A DNA stretch of 64,000 nucleotides from Cupriavidus necator A5-1 (lineage in GTDB: Bacteria > Pseudomonadota > Gammaproteobacteria > Burkholderiales > Burkholderiaceae), in the NCBI RefSeq assembly GCF_000744095.1, contig NZ_JQLI01000008.1, positions 744,001 to 808,000 on the forward strand. The letters are read 5' to 3'. The number at the start of each line of letters is the position of its first letter. Position 1 is the stretch's first letter. Made by a program: the position numbers and the translations under genes. Under the pieces are notes generated by a model that made no database searches, had not been told where the DNA came from, and was given only the letters and a program-made list of their open reading frames with translations. Of this stretch, positions 56,672 through 64,000 are shown piece by piece.

Positions 56672-57016
56672 ATGCCGATCTATGCCTACCGTTGCGACGC
56701 CTGCGGCCACGGGCGCGATGTGCTGCAGAAAATGAGCGATGCCCCGCTGACGGACTGCCCGTCGTGCGGCGCCGCTGGCGCGTTCAAGAAGCAGCTGACC
56801 GCAGCCGGTTTCCAGCTTAAGGGCTCCGGCTGGTACGTGACCGACTTCCGCGGCGGCAGCGGCGGTGGCAGTGCGCCCGCTACGGCCGCTGGTGCCGCTG
56901 GTGCCGCTGGTGGCGCGGCTGCGGCCAGCGCCCCGGCCGCGGCTGAGTCGACGGCCAGCACCGCCTCGGCCACGCCGGCCGCCGGCGGCTGCGGCAGCGC
57001 CTGCGCTTGCCACTGA
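56672..57016 (+). CDS. FmdB-family zinc ribbon protein
   Basis: The 114-residue protein starts with the FmdB zinc ribbon: MPIYAYRCDACGH and TDCPSCGAAGAF, so the metal ligands are Cys8, 11, 29 and 32. After the core, GSGWYVTDFRG closes the domain. About 50 residues of Ala, Gly, Ser and Thr follow, ending in GGCGSACACH. This Cys-rich tail is not part of the usual FmdB core and could hold a second metal. FmdB proteins are named from a formamidase operon, but their role is uncertain. ATG at 56672 begins the domain. The DUF502 and aspS genes follow. Confidence 0.88.
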   Translation: MPIYAYRCDACGHGRDVLQKMSDAPLTDCPSCGAAGAFKKQLTAAGFQLKGSGWYVTDFRGGSGGGSAPATAAGAAGAAGGAAAASAPAAAESTASTASATPAAGGCGSACACH

Positions 57017-57030
57017 CCCGGACCCGCCCC

Positions 57031-57753
57031 GTGGTCGCAAAGAAGACTTCCGCGCTCAAGACCTGGTTCTTGACCGGGCTGCTGGTGCTGGTGCCGCTGG
57101 GCATCACGCTGTGGGTGCTCAGCCTGATCATCGGCACGATGGACCAGAGCCTGGCGCTGCTGCCCGAGGCCTGGCGTCCGGACCAGCTGCTGTTCGGCAA
57201 GCGCGTCACCGGCCTGGGCGCGATCCTGACGCTGCTGTGCATCCTGCTGGTCGGGCTGCTGGCGCACAACTTCATCGGCCAGCGCCTGGTGCGCTGGTGG
57301 GAAGCGCTGCTGGGCCATATCCCGGTGGTGGGCCCGATCTACACCAGCGTCAAGCAGGTCTCCGACACGCTACTGTCGTCTTCCGGCAATGCCTTTCGCA
57401 AGGCGCTGCTGGTGCAGTACCCGCGCGAGGGTTCGTGGACGATCGCCTTCCTGACGGGGCGCCCCGGCGGCGACGTGCAGAACCACCTGCAGGGCGAGTA
57501 CGTCAGCGTCTACGTGCCGACCACGCCGAATCCGACCTCGGGCTTCTTCCTGATGATGCCCAAGGCCGACACTATCGAACTCGACATGACCGTCGACGCC
57601 GCGCTCAAGTACATCGTCTCGATGGGCGTGGTGGCACCGGCCGAACTGCCCCGCAAGAACGGCGGCGCGGGCCGCCCGGACCATCCGGCAGCCCCTGCCA
57701 GCCCGGCGGGCAAGGCCAGCAGCGAGGAAGCGGTCGAGACCACCGATCCTTAA
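57031..57753 (+). CDS. DUF502 family membrane protein
   Basis: The 240-residue protein has a first helix (TWFLTGLLVLVPLGITLWVL), a second near 70-90 (GLGAILTLLCILLVGLLAHN) and a soluble domain with the DUF502 motifs IPVVGPIYTSVKQVSDTL and PTTPNPTSGFFLMMPKADTI. The C-terminal 40 residues are polar. Its function is unknown. GTG at 57031 is the likely start. A TTG at 57007 overlapping the fmdB stop would add 8 codons. The order fmdB, DUF502, aspS is conserved in related genomes as I recall it, suggesting a housekeeping role. Confidence 0.82.
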   Translation: MVAKKTSALKTWFLTGLLVLVPLGITLWVLSLIIGTMDQSLALLPEAWRPDQLLFGKRVTGLGAILTLLCILLVGLLAHNFIGQRLVRWWEALLGHIPVVGPIYTSVKQVSDTLLSSSGNAFRKALLVQYPREGSWTIAFLTGRPGGDVQNHLQGEYVSVYVPTTPNPTSGFFLMMPKADTIELDMTVDAALKYIVSMGVVAPAELPRKNGGAGRPDHPAAPASPAGKASSEEAVETTDP

Positions 57754-57828
57754 GCATTCAAACTGATCACGGGCCGTCCGGGTTACACCAAGCGCTTCGG
57801 GCGGCCGCGTTTTACCGGGAATCTCCTT

Positions 57829-59637
57829 ATGTCCTCCATGCGTACTCACTACTGCGGTCTGGTGACCGAACAATTCTCGGGCCAGGAAGTGGCCCTGACC
57901 GGCTGGGTCCAGCGCCGCCGCGACCATGGCGGCGTGATCTTCATTGACCTGCGCGACCGCGAAGGCCTGGTGCAGGTGGTGTGCGACCCGGACCGCCCGG
58001 AGATGTTCAAGGCCGCCGAAGAGATCCGCAATGAGTTCTGCATCCGCGTCACCGGCAAGGTCCGTCCGCGTCCGGCCGGCACCGAGAACGCCAACCTGAC
58101 CTCGGGCAAGATCGAAGTGCTGTGCCACGAGTTGACCGTGCTGAACCCGTCGGTCACGCCCCCGTTCCAGCTCGACGACGACAACCTGTCGGAAACCACG
58201 CGCCTGACGCACCGCGTGCTGGACCTGCGCCGCCCGCAGATGCAGTACAACCTGCGCCTGCGCTACAAGGTGGCGATGGAAGTGCGCAAGTTCCTGGACG
58301 CACAGGGCTTTATCGACATCGAGACCCCGATGCTGGGCAAGAGCACGCCGGAAGGCGCGCGCGACTACCTGGTGCCGTCGCGGGTGAACCCGGGCCACTT
58401 CTTCGCGCTGCCGCAGTCGCCGCAGATCTTCAAGCAGATGCTGATGGTCTCGGGCTTCGACCGCTACTACCAGATCACCAAGTGCTTCCGCGACGAAGAC
58501 CTGCGCGCCGACCGCCAGCCCGAGTTCACGCAGATCGACTGCGAAACGTCGTTCCTGAGCGAGCAGGAGATTCGCGACCTGTTCGAGGACATGATGCGCA
58601 CGGTGTTCAAGAACGCGATCGACGTCGACCTGGGCGTCAAGTTCCCGGTGATGGAGTTCCGCGAGGCCATGGCCCGCTTCGGCTCGGACAAGCCTGACCT
58701 GCGCGTCAAGCTGGAATTCACCGAGCTGACCGAGGTGATGAAGGACGTCGACTTCAAGGTGTTCTCGGGCCCGGCCAACAGCGACAATGGCCGCGTGGTC
58801 GGCCTGCGCGTGCCGGGCGGGGGCCAGATCTCGCGCGGCGAGATCGACGCCTACACCCAGTTCGTCGGCATCTACGGCGCCAAGGGTCTGGCCTGGATCA
58901 AGGTCAACGAAGTGGCCAAGGGCCGCGACGGCCTGCAGTCGCCGATCGTGAAGAACCTGCACGATGCCGCCATCGATGAAATCCTGAAGCGCACCGGCGC
59001 CCAGGACGGCGACATCATCTTCTTCGGCGCCGACAAGGCCAAGGTCGTCAACGACTCGATCGGCGCGCTGCGCCTGAAGATCGGCCACTCCGACTTCGGC
59101 AAGGCCAACGGCCTGTTCGAGGACGCCTGGAAGCCGCTGTGGGTGGTCGACTTCCCGATGTTCGAGTACGACGAGGGAGACGCCCGCTGGGTGGCGATGC
59201 ACCACCCGTTCACCAGCCCCAAGGACGAGCACCTGGAATACCTGGAGACCGACCCGGGCAAGTGCCTGGCCAAGGCCTACGACATGGTGCTGAACGGCTG
59301 GGAAATGGGCGGCGGCTCGGTGCGGATCTTCCGTGCCGACGTGCAGAGCAAGGTGTTCCGCGCGCTCAACATCAACGACGACGAAGCCCGTGCCAAGTTC
59401 GGCTACCTGCTGGACGCGCTGCAGTACGGCGCGCCCCCGCACGGCGGCCTGGCCTTCGGCCTGGACCGCATCGTCACGATGATGGCCGGCGCCGACTCGA
59501 TCCGCGACGTGATCGCCTTCCCCAAGACCCAGCGCGCCCAGGACCTGCTGACCCAGGCCCCGAGCTCGGTCGACGAGAAGCAGCTGCGCGAGCTGCACAT
59601 CCGCCTGCGCGCCGCGGAGCCGAAGCCGACGGTCTGA
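57829..59637 (+). CDS. aspS: Aspartyl-tRNA synthetase
   Basis: AspS charges tRNA with aspartate. The 602-residue bacterial-type class II enzyme has an N-terminal OB-fold for anticodon binding ([20 protein letters not shown]). Class II motifs follow: motif 1 in [20 protein letters not shown], motif 2 [18 protein letters not shown] and motif 3 [13 protein letters not shown], with a GAD insertion domain between. Many Burkholderiaceae enzymes also charge tRNA-Asn, and whether this one is discriminating cannot be told by eye. Two ATG codons three apart (57829 and 57838) could start translation. An intrinsic terminator follows the stop. Confidence 0.95.
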   Translation: MSSMRTHYCGLVTEQFSGQEVALTGWVQRRRDHGGVIFIDLRDREGLVQVVCDPDRPEMFKAAEEIRNEFCIRVTGKVRPRPAGTENANLTSGKIEVLCHELTVLNPSVTPPFQLDDDNLSETTRLTHRVLDLRRPQMQYNLRLRYKVAMEVRKFLDAQGFIDIETPMLGKSTPEGARDYLVPSRVNPGHFFALPQSPQIFKQMLMVSGFDRYYQITKCFRDEDLRADRQPEFTQIDCETSFLSEQEIRDLFEDMMRTVFKNAIDVDLGVKFPVMEFREAMARFGSDKPDLRVKLEFTELTEVMKDVDFKVFSGPANSDNGRVVGLRVPGGGQISRGEIDAYTQFVGIYGAKGLAWIKVNEVAKGRDGLQSPIVKNLHDAAIDEILKRTGAQDGDIIFFGADKAKVVNDSIGALRLKIGHSDFGKANGLFEDAWKPLWVVDFPMFEYDEGDARWVAMHHPFTSPKDEHLEYLETDPGKCLAKAYDMVLNGWEMGGGSVRIFRADVQSKVFRALNINDDEARAKFGYLLDALQYGAPPHGGLAFGLDRIVTMMAGADSIRDVIAFPKTQRAQDLLTQAPSSVDEKQLRELHIRLRAAEPKPTV

Positions 59638-59669
59638 GGCGACTGATATACTTGACGACTGTTGCAAGG

Positions 59670-59695
59670 AAGCCGCGCATTTGCGCGGCTTTTTT
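59670..59695 (+). terminator. Terminator after aspS
   Basis: A 9-bp stem, AAGCCGCGC at 59670-59678 with its complement at 59683-59691 and an ATTT loop, ends in a run of T to 59695. Confidence 0.85.
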
Positions 59696-59829
59696 GCTTT
59701 ATGCGCAACGCCGACCTGCCACGCGGTGGTGCCTGCGGCGCATTGGTTTCGATTTGTTACCGGTCGGAACGAAGGGCGCCGCCGCCGGGTCTGCTTTCTT
59801 TGACACGTAATTTGCCGAGGGGCCGCGCG

Positions 59830-60786
59830 ATGAAGGCTCCCGGCACTCGGGAGAAATTCGTGAACCTGGATGTCGACCTGATCCGCCAGTTCCTGCTGGC
59901 CCATGACCAAACCATCATCACCTGGCTGGTGGCCGGATTGCTGATGATGCTGCTGGCGCGCTTCGAGCTGCGCCGCGCCGTGCGCCGCTCGGCGCAGGCG
60001 ATGTCCGAGTCGGTGGCCACGACGGTGGCGGCCTGCGTGCCCGACATCGCCCACGCGGTGCAGTCCGCTGCGCCCGCGGCGGCGGCGGCCGAGCCGGTAG
60101 AACAGCAGCGCGCCGAGGCGCTGCGCCGGCTGGCGCTGGATACCGTCGGCGCGGTGATGACGCGCGGCCGCTGGCTCGACGAACTGGGCAACCTGCGGCT
60201 GGCCGATGACGCGCTGCTGCCCGGCCAGCGTGCCGGCGGCGCCGATCCGCTGCTGGTGGTGGCGCCGCAGCCGGTGGTGCAGGCCTACCTGGGCGCGCAG
60301 CGCGTGTTCGAGGATGAGGCAGCGCAGGTGCAGGGGCTGCGCCGCGACGCTCAGAGGCTGCAGGAATCGTTGCAGGCGCTGGACGCCGAAGCCGCGCATA
60401 TCGAGCGTGAAACCGGCAGCATCGTGCTGCGCTTCGAGCAGGTCAATGCGCAGGCCGCGCAGGGCGTGGACGGCGGCGACTACCAGCGTTTCCTGATCCA
60501 GAAGTACAACACGCTGGGCCAGCGCGAGAAGGAAATCGCGCAGGAGCGGGGCCGGCTGCAGGCCGAAGCCCGGCACCGTGCCGATGCGCTGGCCGATCAG
60601 GCCCATGCCGCATCGCAACGCTACCGCCGCGCGCTGGCGCCGCTGATGGACCAGCTGCGCGCTGCCTGGGGCCACGGCGAATCGCCACAGGTGTTCGACA
60701 CCTGGGAGCGCGGCACCGATCCTTTCTATATCTCTCCCCATGGCGCGGCACACCCCGCGCCGCATACCGCGCGCGACGCCGCGTAA
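59830..60786 (+). CDS. Membrane-anchored coiled-coil protein of unknown function
   Basis: The 318-residue protein has one clear membrane helix near residues 28-45 (TIITWLVAGLLMMLLARFEL) and a short basic stretch. A large helical region follows, with a probable coiled coil at about 165-265 rich in Ala, Gln, Glu and Arg (GLRRDAQRLQESLQALDAEA, QREKEIAQERGRLQAEARHR). The C-terminus is Pro/His-rich. No enzymatic motif is visible. GAGGGG lies 6 bases before the ATG at 59830. It sits alone between aspS and nudB after the aspS terminator. I do not recognise a family. A structural or membrane-organising role is only a guess. Confidence 0.65.
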   Translation: MKAPGTREKFVNLDVDLIRQFLLAHDQTIITWLVAGLLMMLLARFELRRAVRRSAQAMSESVATTVAACVPDIAHAVQSAAPAAAAAEPVEQQRAEALRRLALDTVGAVMTRGRWLDELGNLRLADDALLPGQRAGGADPLLVVAPQPVVQAYLGAQRVFEDEAAQVQGLRRDAQRLQESLQALDAEAAHIERETGSIVLRFEQVNAQAAQGVDGGDYQRFLIQKYNTLGQREKEIAQERGRLQAEARHRADALADQAHAASQRYRRALAPLMDQLRAAWGHGESPQVFDTWERGTDPFYISPHGAAHPAPHTARDAA

Positions 60787-60879
60787 GGCCAGCGTTAAGA
60801 ACAGCAGAGGGCGCCGTGCTTTCGCGTGGCAAGCGGGCGCGGCTGCGCTATCCTTGGGTTTGTCCTATCGCCCAGTCCC

Positions 60880-61371
60880 ATGCCCTACAAGATCCCGGAA
60901 TCCGTGCTGGTGGTGATTTACACGCCAGATCTTCAAGTCCTGCTGCTGGAACGCGCCGACCGCCCCGGCTTCTGGCAATCCGTGACCGGCAGCCTCGATA
61001 CCCTGGATGAACCGCTGGCGCTGACCGCGGCGCGCGAAGTGGCCGAGGAAACCGGCATCGTCGCCGGCGAGCACCAGCTCACCGACTGGGGTCACTCGAT
61101 CCAGTACGACATCTACCCGCAGTGGCGCCACCGCTACGCCGAAGGCATCACGCGCAATACCGAGCACTGGTTCGGCCTGCGCGTGCATGCGGCGCTGCCG
61201 GTGACGCTGGCGCCGCTGGAGCACCTGCAATACAAATGGCTGCCGTGGGAGCAGGCCGCGCAGCAGTGCTTTTCCAGCAGCAATGCGGAAGCGATCCGCC
61301 AGCTGGCCTGGCGCACTGAGGGGGCTGAAGGGTCCGGCGGGCGGCAGGCGGCGTGCGGAGCGCAGCCATGA
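60880..61371 (+). CDS. nudB: Dihydroneopterin triphosphate diphosphatase (Nudix)
   Basis: NudB removes pyrophosphate from dihydroneopterin triphosphate in folate synthesis. The protein has 163 residues. The Nudix box reads GSLDTLDEPLALTAAREVAE then ETGI, with one residue more between Gly and the first Glu than in the strict pattern. The start MPYKIPESVLVVIYTPDLQV and the family piece FWQSVTGSLD support NudB over other Nudix enzymes. A longer Gly/Ala-rich C-terminal tail follows the domain. The stop overlaps the start of the next gene by 4 bases. Confidence 0.85.
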   Translation: MPYKIPESVLVVIYTPDLQVLLLERADRPGFWQSVTGSLDTLDEPLALTAAREVAEETGIVAGEHQLTDWGHSIQYDIYPQWRHRYAEGITRNTEHWFGLRVHAALPVTLAPLEHLQYKWLPWEQAAQQCFSSSNAEAIRQLAWRTEGAEGSGGRQAACGAQP

Positions 61372-62135
61372 AGCTGCGCGTGGTCACCTACAACATCCAC
61401 AAGGGGGTGACCGGCATCTCGCGGCGCCCGCGCATCCAGAACGTGCGCGCGGGCCTGCATGCGATGGATGCGGACATCGTATTCCTGCAGGAAGTGCAGG
61501 ACCGCAACGACCGGCTGGTGGCGGCGGCGCTGTTCGACCCCGAGCACACCCAGCTCAACTACCTGGCCACCGACGCCTACCCGCATTCCGTCTACGGGCG
61601 CAACGCGGTCTATGAGCACGGGCATCACGGCAACGCGATCCTGTCGCGCCATCCGATCCTGATGTCCGAAAACCTCGATATTTCCGATCACCGTTTCGAG
61701 CAGCGCGGGCTGCTGCATGCGGTGGCCGATGTCCATGGCATCGAAACCCACCTGATCTGCGTGCACTTCGGGCTGTTCGCCCGCAGTCGCGTGCGCCAGG
61801 CCGAGGCGCTGGTGGAGCGCGTGCGCACCGTGGTGCCGAACGGCGTGCCGCTGGTGATCGCCGGCGATTTCAACGACTGGAACCACCGGCTCGATGCGCA
61901 GATCTGCAATACGCTGGGCGCGGTGGAGGCCTCGCACGCGCGCGGCGGGCGGCTGCACACTTTTCCCAGTCATATGCCGTGGTGGCAGCTCGACCGCATC
62001 TATGTGCGGGGCTACGAGATCGAGCGCGCACACGCGCTGACCGGCCGCGACTGGGCGCAGCGCTCTGACCACGTGCCGCTGGTGGCGGAGCTTGGGCATC
62101 CGCAGGGCGAGGAAGAGGAAACCCGAGCCGCCTGA
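61368..62135 (+). CDS. Endonuclease/exonuclease/phosphatase-family protein (YbhP-like)
   Basis: The 255-residue protein has the EEP fold: LRVVTYNIHKGVTG, the metal site LQEVQDRN, HGNAILSRHPI, the GDFNDW motif near 167-172 and the closing SDHVPLVAEL. The family includes nucleases, phosphodiesterases and sphingomyelinase-like enzymes. E. coli YbhP is encoded beside clsB (ybhO), and here the clsB-like gene lies about 800 bp downstream with mobB between on the other strand. This suggests a lipid-related role, unproven. The start overlaps nudB as ATGA. Confidence 0.85.
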   Translation: MKLRVVTYNIHKGVTGISRRPRIQNVRAGLHAMDADIVFLQEVQDRNDRLVAAALFDPEHTQLNYLATDAYPHSVYGRNAVYEHGHHGNAILSRHPILMSENLDISDHRFEQRGLLHAVADVHGIETHLICVHFGLFARSRVRQAEALVERVRTVVPNGVPLVIAGDFNDWNHRLDAQICNTLGAVEASHARGGRLHTFPSHMPWWQLDRIYVRGYEIERAHALTGRDWAQRSDHVPLVAELGHPQGEEEETRAA

Positions 62136-62202
62136 GCACACCAGGCGAAGCCAACGGTTTTGGGTGCTCCAAAGCCGCCCGAACTAGCCTAAGCAAGGTG
62201 TT

Positions 62203-62240
62203 CTCCCTCTCCCCCTCACCCCCTCAGGGGGAGAGGGACC
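62203..62240. repeat. CCCTCTCCC palindromic repeat, copy 4
   Basis: An 11-bp perfect stem (62205-62215 with 62227-62237) encloses an 11-base C-rich loop. It is the most diverged of the four copies. It lies between the convergent ybhP-like and mobB genes. Confidence 0.6.
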
Positions 62241-62304
62241 GGGGTGGGGGGTGGTTTAGCTCGGAGCCACATCAAGCGGGGCCAACGGTTTTAACCCACG
62301 GGCG

Positions 62305-62826
62305 TCAGCCTTTGACACTCCGTCCCTCATAGTCGCGGATAAAGGCGAACACCGCCTGCACGTCGTTCAGGTCCAGCACCGGTAGCGAGGTCATTGCCGA
62401 CACGGCTGCCGGCTCGTCGCTGGCCACGGCCACCACGCCCGGCACTTCGTCCCACAGCGGTGCACGCCCCAGTGCCGGGCGATAGACCTCCAGCTTCGGG
62501 AAGTCACTGCGCTTGTAGCCCTCCACCAGCACCAGGTCGGTGTCGCGTGGCAGCACCGCCAGCGCATCGTCCAATTCGGGCGAGGGCACGGCTTCCGGGT
62601 AGTGGCGCATCATCGTCAGGTGGCGCGCGCCGACCAGCACGACATTGGCGCAGCCGGCCTCGCGCATGCGCCAGGAGTCTTTGCCGGGCGTGTCGGGATC
62701 GAAGCCATGGTGGGTGTGCTTGACGCCGGCCACGCGCAGGCCGGCGGCGACGAAGCGGGGGATGAGCTGATCGAGCAGGGTGGTCTTGCCGCTGCCGGAC
62801 GAGCCGGTAATGCCGAACACTTTCAC
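62305..62826 (-). CDS. mobB: Molybdopterin-guanine dinucleotide biosynthesis adapter MobB
   Basis: The 173-residue GTP-binding protein has the P-loop GSSGSGKT at 8-15 and the family motifs KHTHHGFDPDTPGKDSWRMR and VLVEGYKRSDFPKLEVYR. MobB assists MobA in forming the guanine dinucleotide form of the molybdenum cofactor. The start is GTG at 62826, and a second in-frame GTG at 62820 would remove two residues. It is transcribed alone on the minus strand, toward the palindromic repeat. No mobA or moeA gene lies next to it in this window. Confidence 0.92.
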   Translation of the reverse strand: MKVFGITGSSGSGKTTLLDQLIPRFVAAGLRVAGVKHTHHGFDPDTPGKDSWRMREAGCANVVLVGARHLTMMRHYPEAVPSPELDDALAVLPRDTDLVLVEGYKRSDFPKLEVYRPALGRAPLWDEVPGVVAVASDEPAAVSAMTSLPVLDLNDVQAVFAFIRDYEGRSVKG

Positions 62827-62940
62827 AATCGGTTCCGTGGGGGGCGTCTATGGAATGCATCGCCATCGACGATAGCAGAGATGCGCGCGGCCATGTGCAC
62901 GCGGCGCCTTCTGTCCGGGAATCTGTCCGATAATCACGCC

Positions 62941-64000
62941 ATGTCACGGATATCCCCCTCCGCTCCCTCCGCGCGTCCAGGGGCTCCGGCGGACCGTGCG
63001 GCCGGCCAGCCCGCGCACGAGTCGGCCGAGGCCGCCACGCACGACCCGGCAGCCAATGGTCACCCCGGCGACCGCAAGCGCCACCGTATGCTTCGCTGGA
63101 ACTGGCGCCGCGGCAGGCCCACCTCCGGCAACGCGGTGCGGCTGCTGCACGGCGGCCAGGACTTCTTCCCCGCGCTGATTGCCGCGATCGACCAGGCCGT
63201 GTTCCAGGTGACGCTGGAAACCTACATCTATGCCAATGACGACGTCGGGCGCGCGCTCAGCGACGCGCTGATCCGCGCCGCCGCGCGTGGCGTGACGGTG
63301 CGCGTGACGGTGGACGGCTTCGGCGCCGGCGACATGCCCGGCGCGATGGCCGAGCGGCTGCGGGCCGGCGGCGTGCAGCTGCGCGTCTACCGGGCGCTGC
63401 GCGGCTTCCGCCTGGCGCGGCGCCACCTGCGCCGTTTGCACCGCAAGCTCGCCGTGATCGACGGGCGCGAGGCCTTTGTCGGCGGCATCAATATCATCGA
63501 CGACTATAACCACGGCCCGTTCGAGGGCGCCAACCTGGGGCCGCGCTATGACTTCGCGGTGCAGGTCCGCGGGCCGCTGGTGGATCAGGTCGCGCTGACC
63601 GCCGAACGCCTCTGGTGGCGGCTGTCGCTGCGCGACGCGCATGGCAGCGACCGCGCCGCCGCGGTGGCCGATTACCCGCTCGTCACCGACCTGCCGCCGC
63701 GCCCGGAGCCGCAAGGCGGCGCGCGCGCCGCGCTGCTATTGCGCGACAACCTGCGCAACCGCCGCACCATCGAGCGCGAATACCTGCGCGCGCTCGGCGC
63801 CGCACGCTACGACGTGATCCTCGCCAACGCCTACTTCCTGCCCGGCAACAAGATGCGCCGCGCGCTGCTGGCCTGCCGCCGGCGCGGCGTGCGTGTGCGG
63901 CTGCTGCTGCAGGGCATGGTCGAATACCGGCTGCAGCACTACGCCACGCACGCGCTGTACGCGTCGCTGCTCGAGGCCGGCGTCGAGATCTACGAGTACG
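62941..64000 (+). CDS. clsB: Cardiolipin synthase B-like phospholipase D protein (partial)
   Basis: The frame opens at ATG 62941 and runs off the window at 64000 after 353 codons. After a disordered tail of about 60 residues rich in Ala, Pro and Arg, the PLD fold begins (NAVRLLHGGQDFFPALIAAI, then QVTLETYIYANDDVGRALSD). The first HKD motif HRKLAVIDGREAFVGGINI starts near residue 167, with His, Lys and Asp all present. The second HKD motif should lie beyond the window. ClsB-type enzymes form cardiolipin from phosphatidylglycerol. The N-terminal tail has no membrane helix, as in ClsB. No strong ribosome binding site is seen, so an internal start is possible. Confidence 0.85.
   Translation, partial: MSRISPSAPSARPGAPADRAAGQPAHESAEAATHDPAANGHPGDRKRHRMLRWNWRRGRPTSGNAVRLLHGGQDFFPALIAAIDQAVFQVTLETYIYANDDVGRALSDALIRAAARGVTVRVTVDGFGAGDMPGAMAERLRAGGVQLRVYRALRGFRLARRHLRRLHRKLAVIDGREAFVGGINIIDDYNHGPFEGANLGPRYDFAVQVRGPLVDQVALTAERLWWRLSLRDAHGSDRAAAVADYPLVTDLPPRPEPQGGARAALLLRDNLRNRRTIEREYLRALGAARYDVILANAYFLPGNKMRRALLACRRRGVRVRLLLQGMVEYRLQHYATHALYASLLEAGVEIYEY

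Noticed and set aside
57370-60765. Open frame of 1131 codons on the minus strand
   Set aside because: It runs antisense through DUF502, aspS and the coiled-coil gene, including the aspS terminator. That is not plausible for one gene.

Overview
The window is GC-rich chromosomal DNA from a beta-proteobacterium. Gene content and order (ubiE, a Tim44-domain gene, ubiJ and ubiB, then fmdB, a DUF502 gene, aspS and nudB; a form II cox cluster; a type IV minor-pilin operon) point to the Burkholderiaceae, most likely Cupriavidus or Ralstonia. This assignment rests on recognised protein families and gene order, not on a database search. Coding density is high, with long operons on both strands. I see no rRNA, tRNA, insertion sequence, prophage or CRISPR array.

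1-12.5 kb is accessory. It holds a large di-haem DUF1111 lipoprotein gene, a TetR gene and, between them, a perfect 17-bp inverted repeat. Next comes a decayed fimbrial locus: a glyoxalase-fold remnant, a histidine kinase cut off and joined to the 3' end of a possible pilin gene, one intact pilus chaperone, an usher whose second segment is inverted, and a 3' subunit fragment. Small exported proteins follow: an RcnB-like protein, a collagen-like lipoprotein and a short ion-channel-like protein. An orphan amino-acid-binding protein faces an RpiR regulator.

12.5-19.4 kb is a type IV pilus operon (pilE-like, fimT, pilV, pilW, pilX, pilY1) with three 4-base stop/start overlaps. 19.4-24.7 kb is a tetR-hlyD-ABC ATPase-ABC permease-nodT export operon with an AT-rich dyad upstream. 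24.8-33.5 kb holds an OprB-type porin, ilvA-queF, the trehalose operon otsB-GH15-otsA, and a pterin carbinolamine dehydratase gene. 33.6-41.8 kb is a complete form II aerobic molybdenum hydroxylase cluster (coxS, coxL, coxM, coxD, coxE, coxG, an xdhC-like gene and a mocA-like gene).

42-64 kb is mostly core metabolism. It holds a YqaA-type membrane protein, a 1324-residue flavin/Fe-S/CCG oxidoreductase, a HIT protein, an SbmA/YddA-like ABC protein, a DUF971 gene, ubiquinone biosynthesis genes, a TPMT-like methyltransferase, a sodium:solute symporter, fmdB, DUF502, aspS and nudB. It closes with a YbhP-like/ClsB phospholipid pair that has mobB inserted in opposite orientation. Four copies of a CCCTCTCCC-type palindromic repeat lie in gaps between genes. 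Three of the four sit at a gene end or an operon joint near molybdenum or folate/pterin genes, which may be chance.
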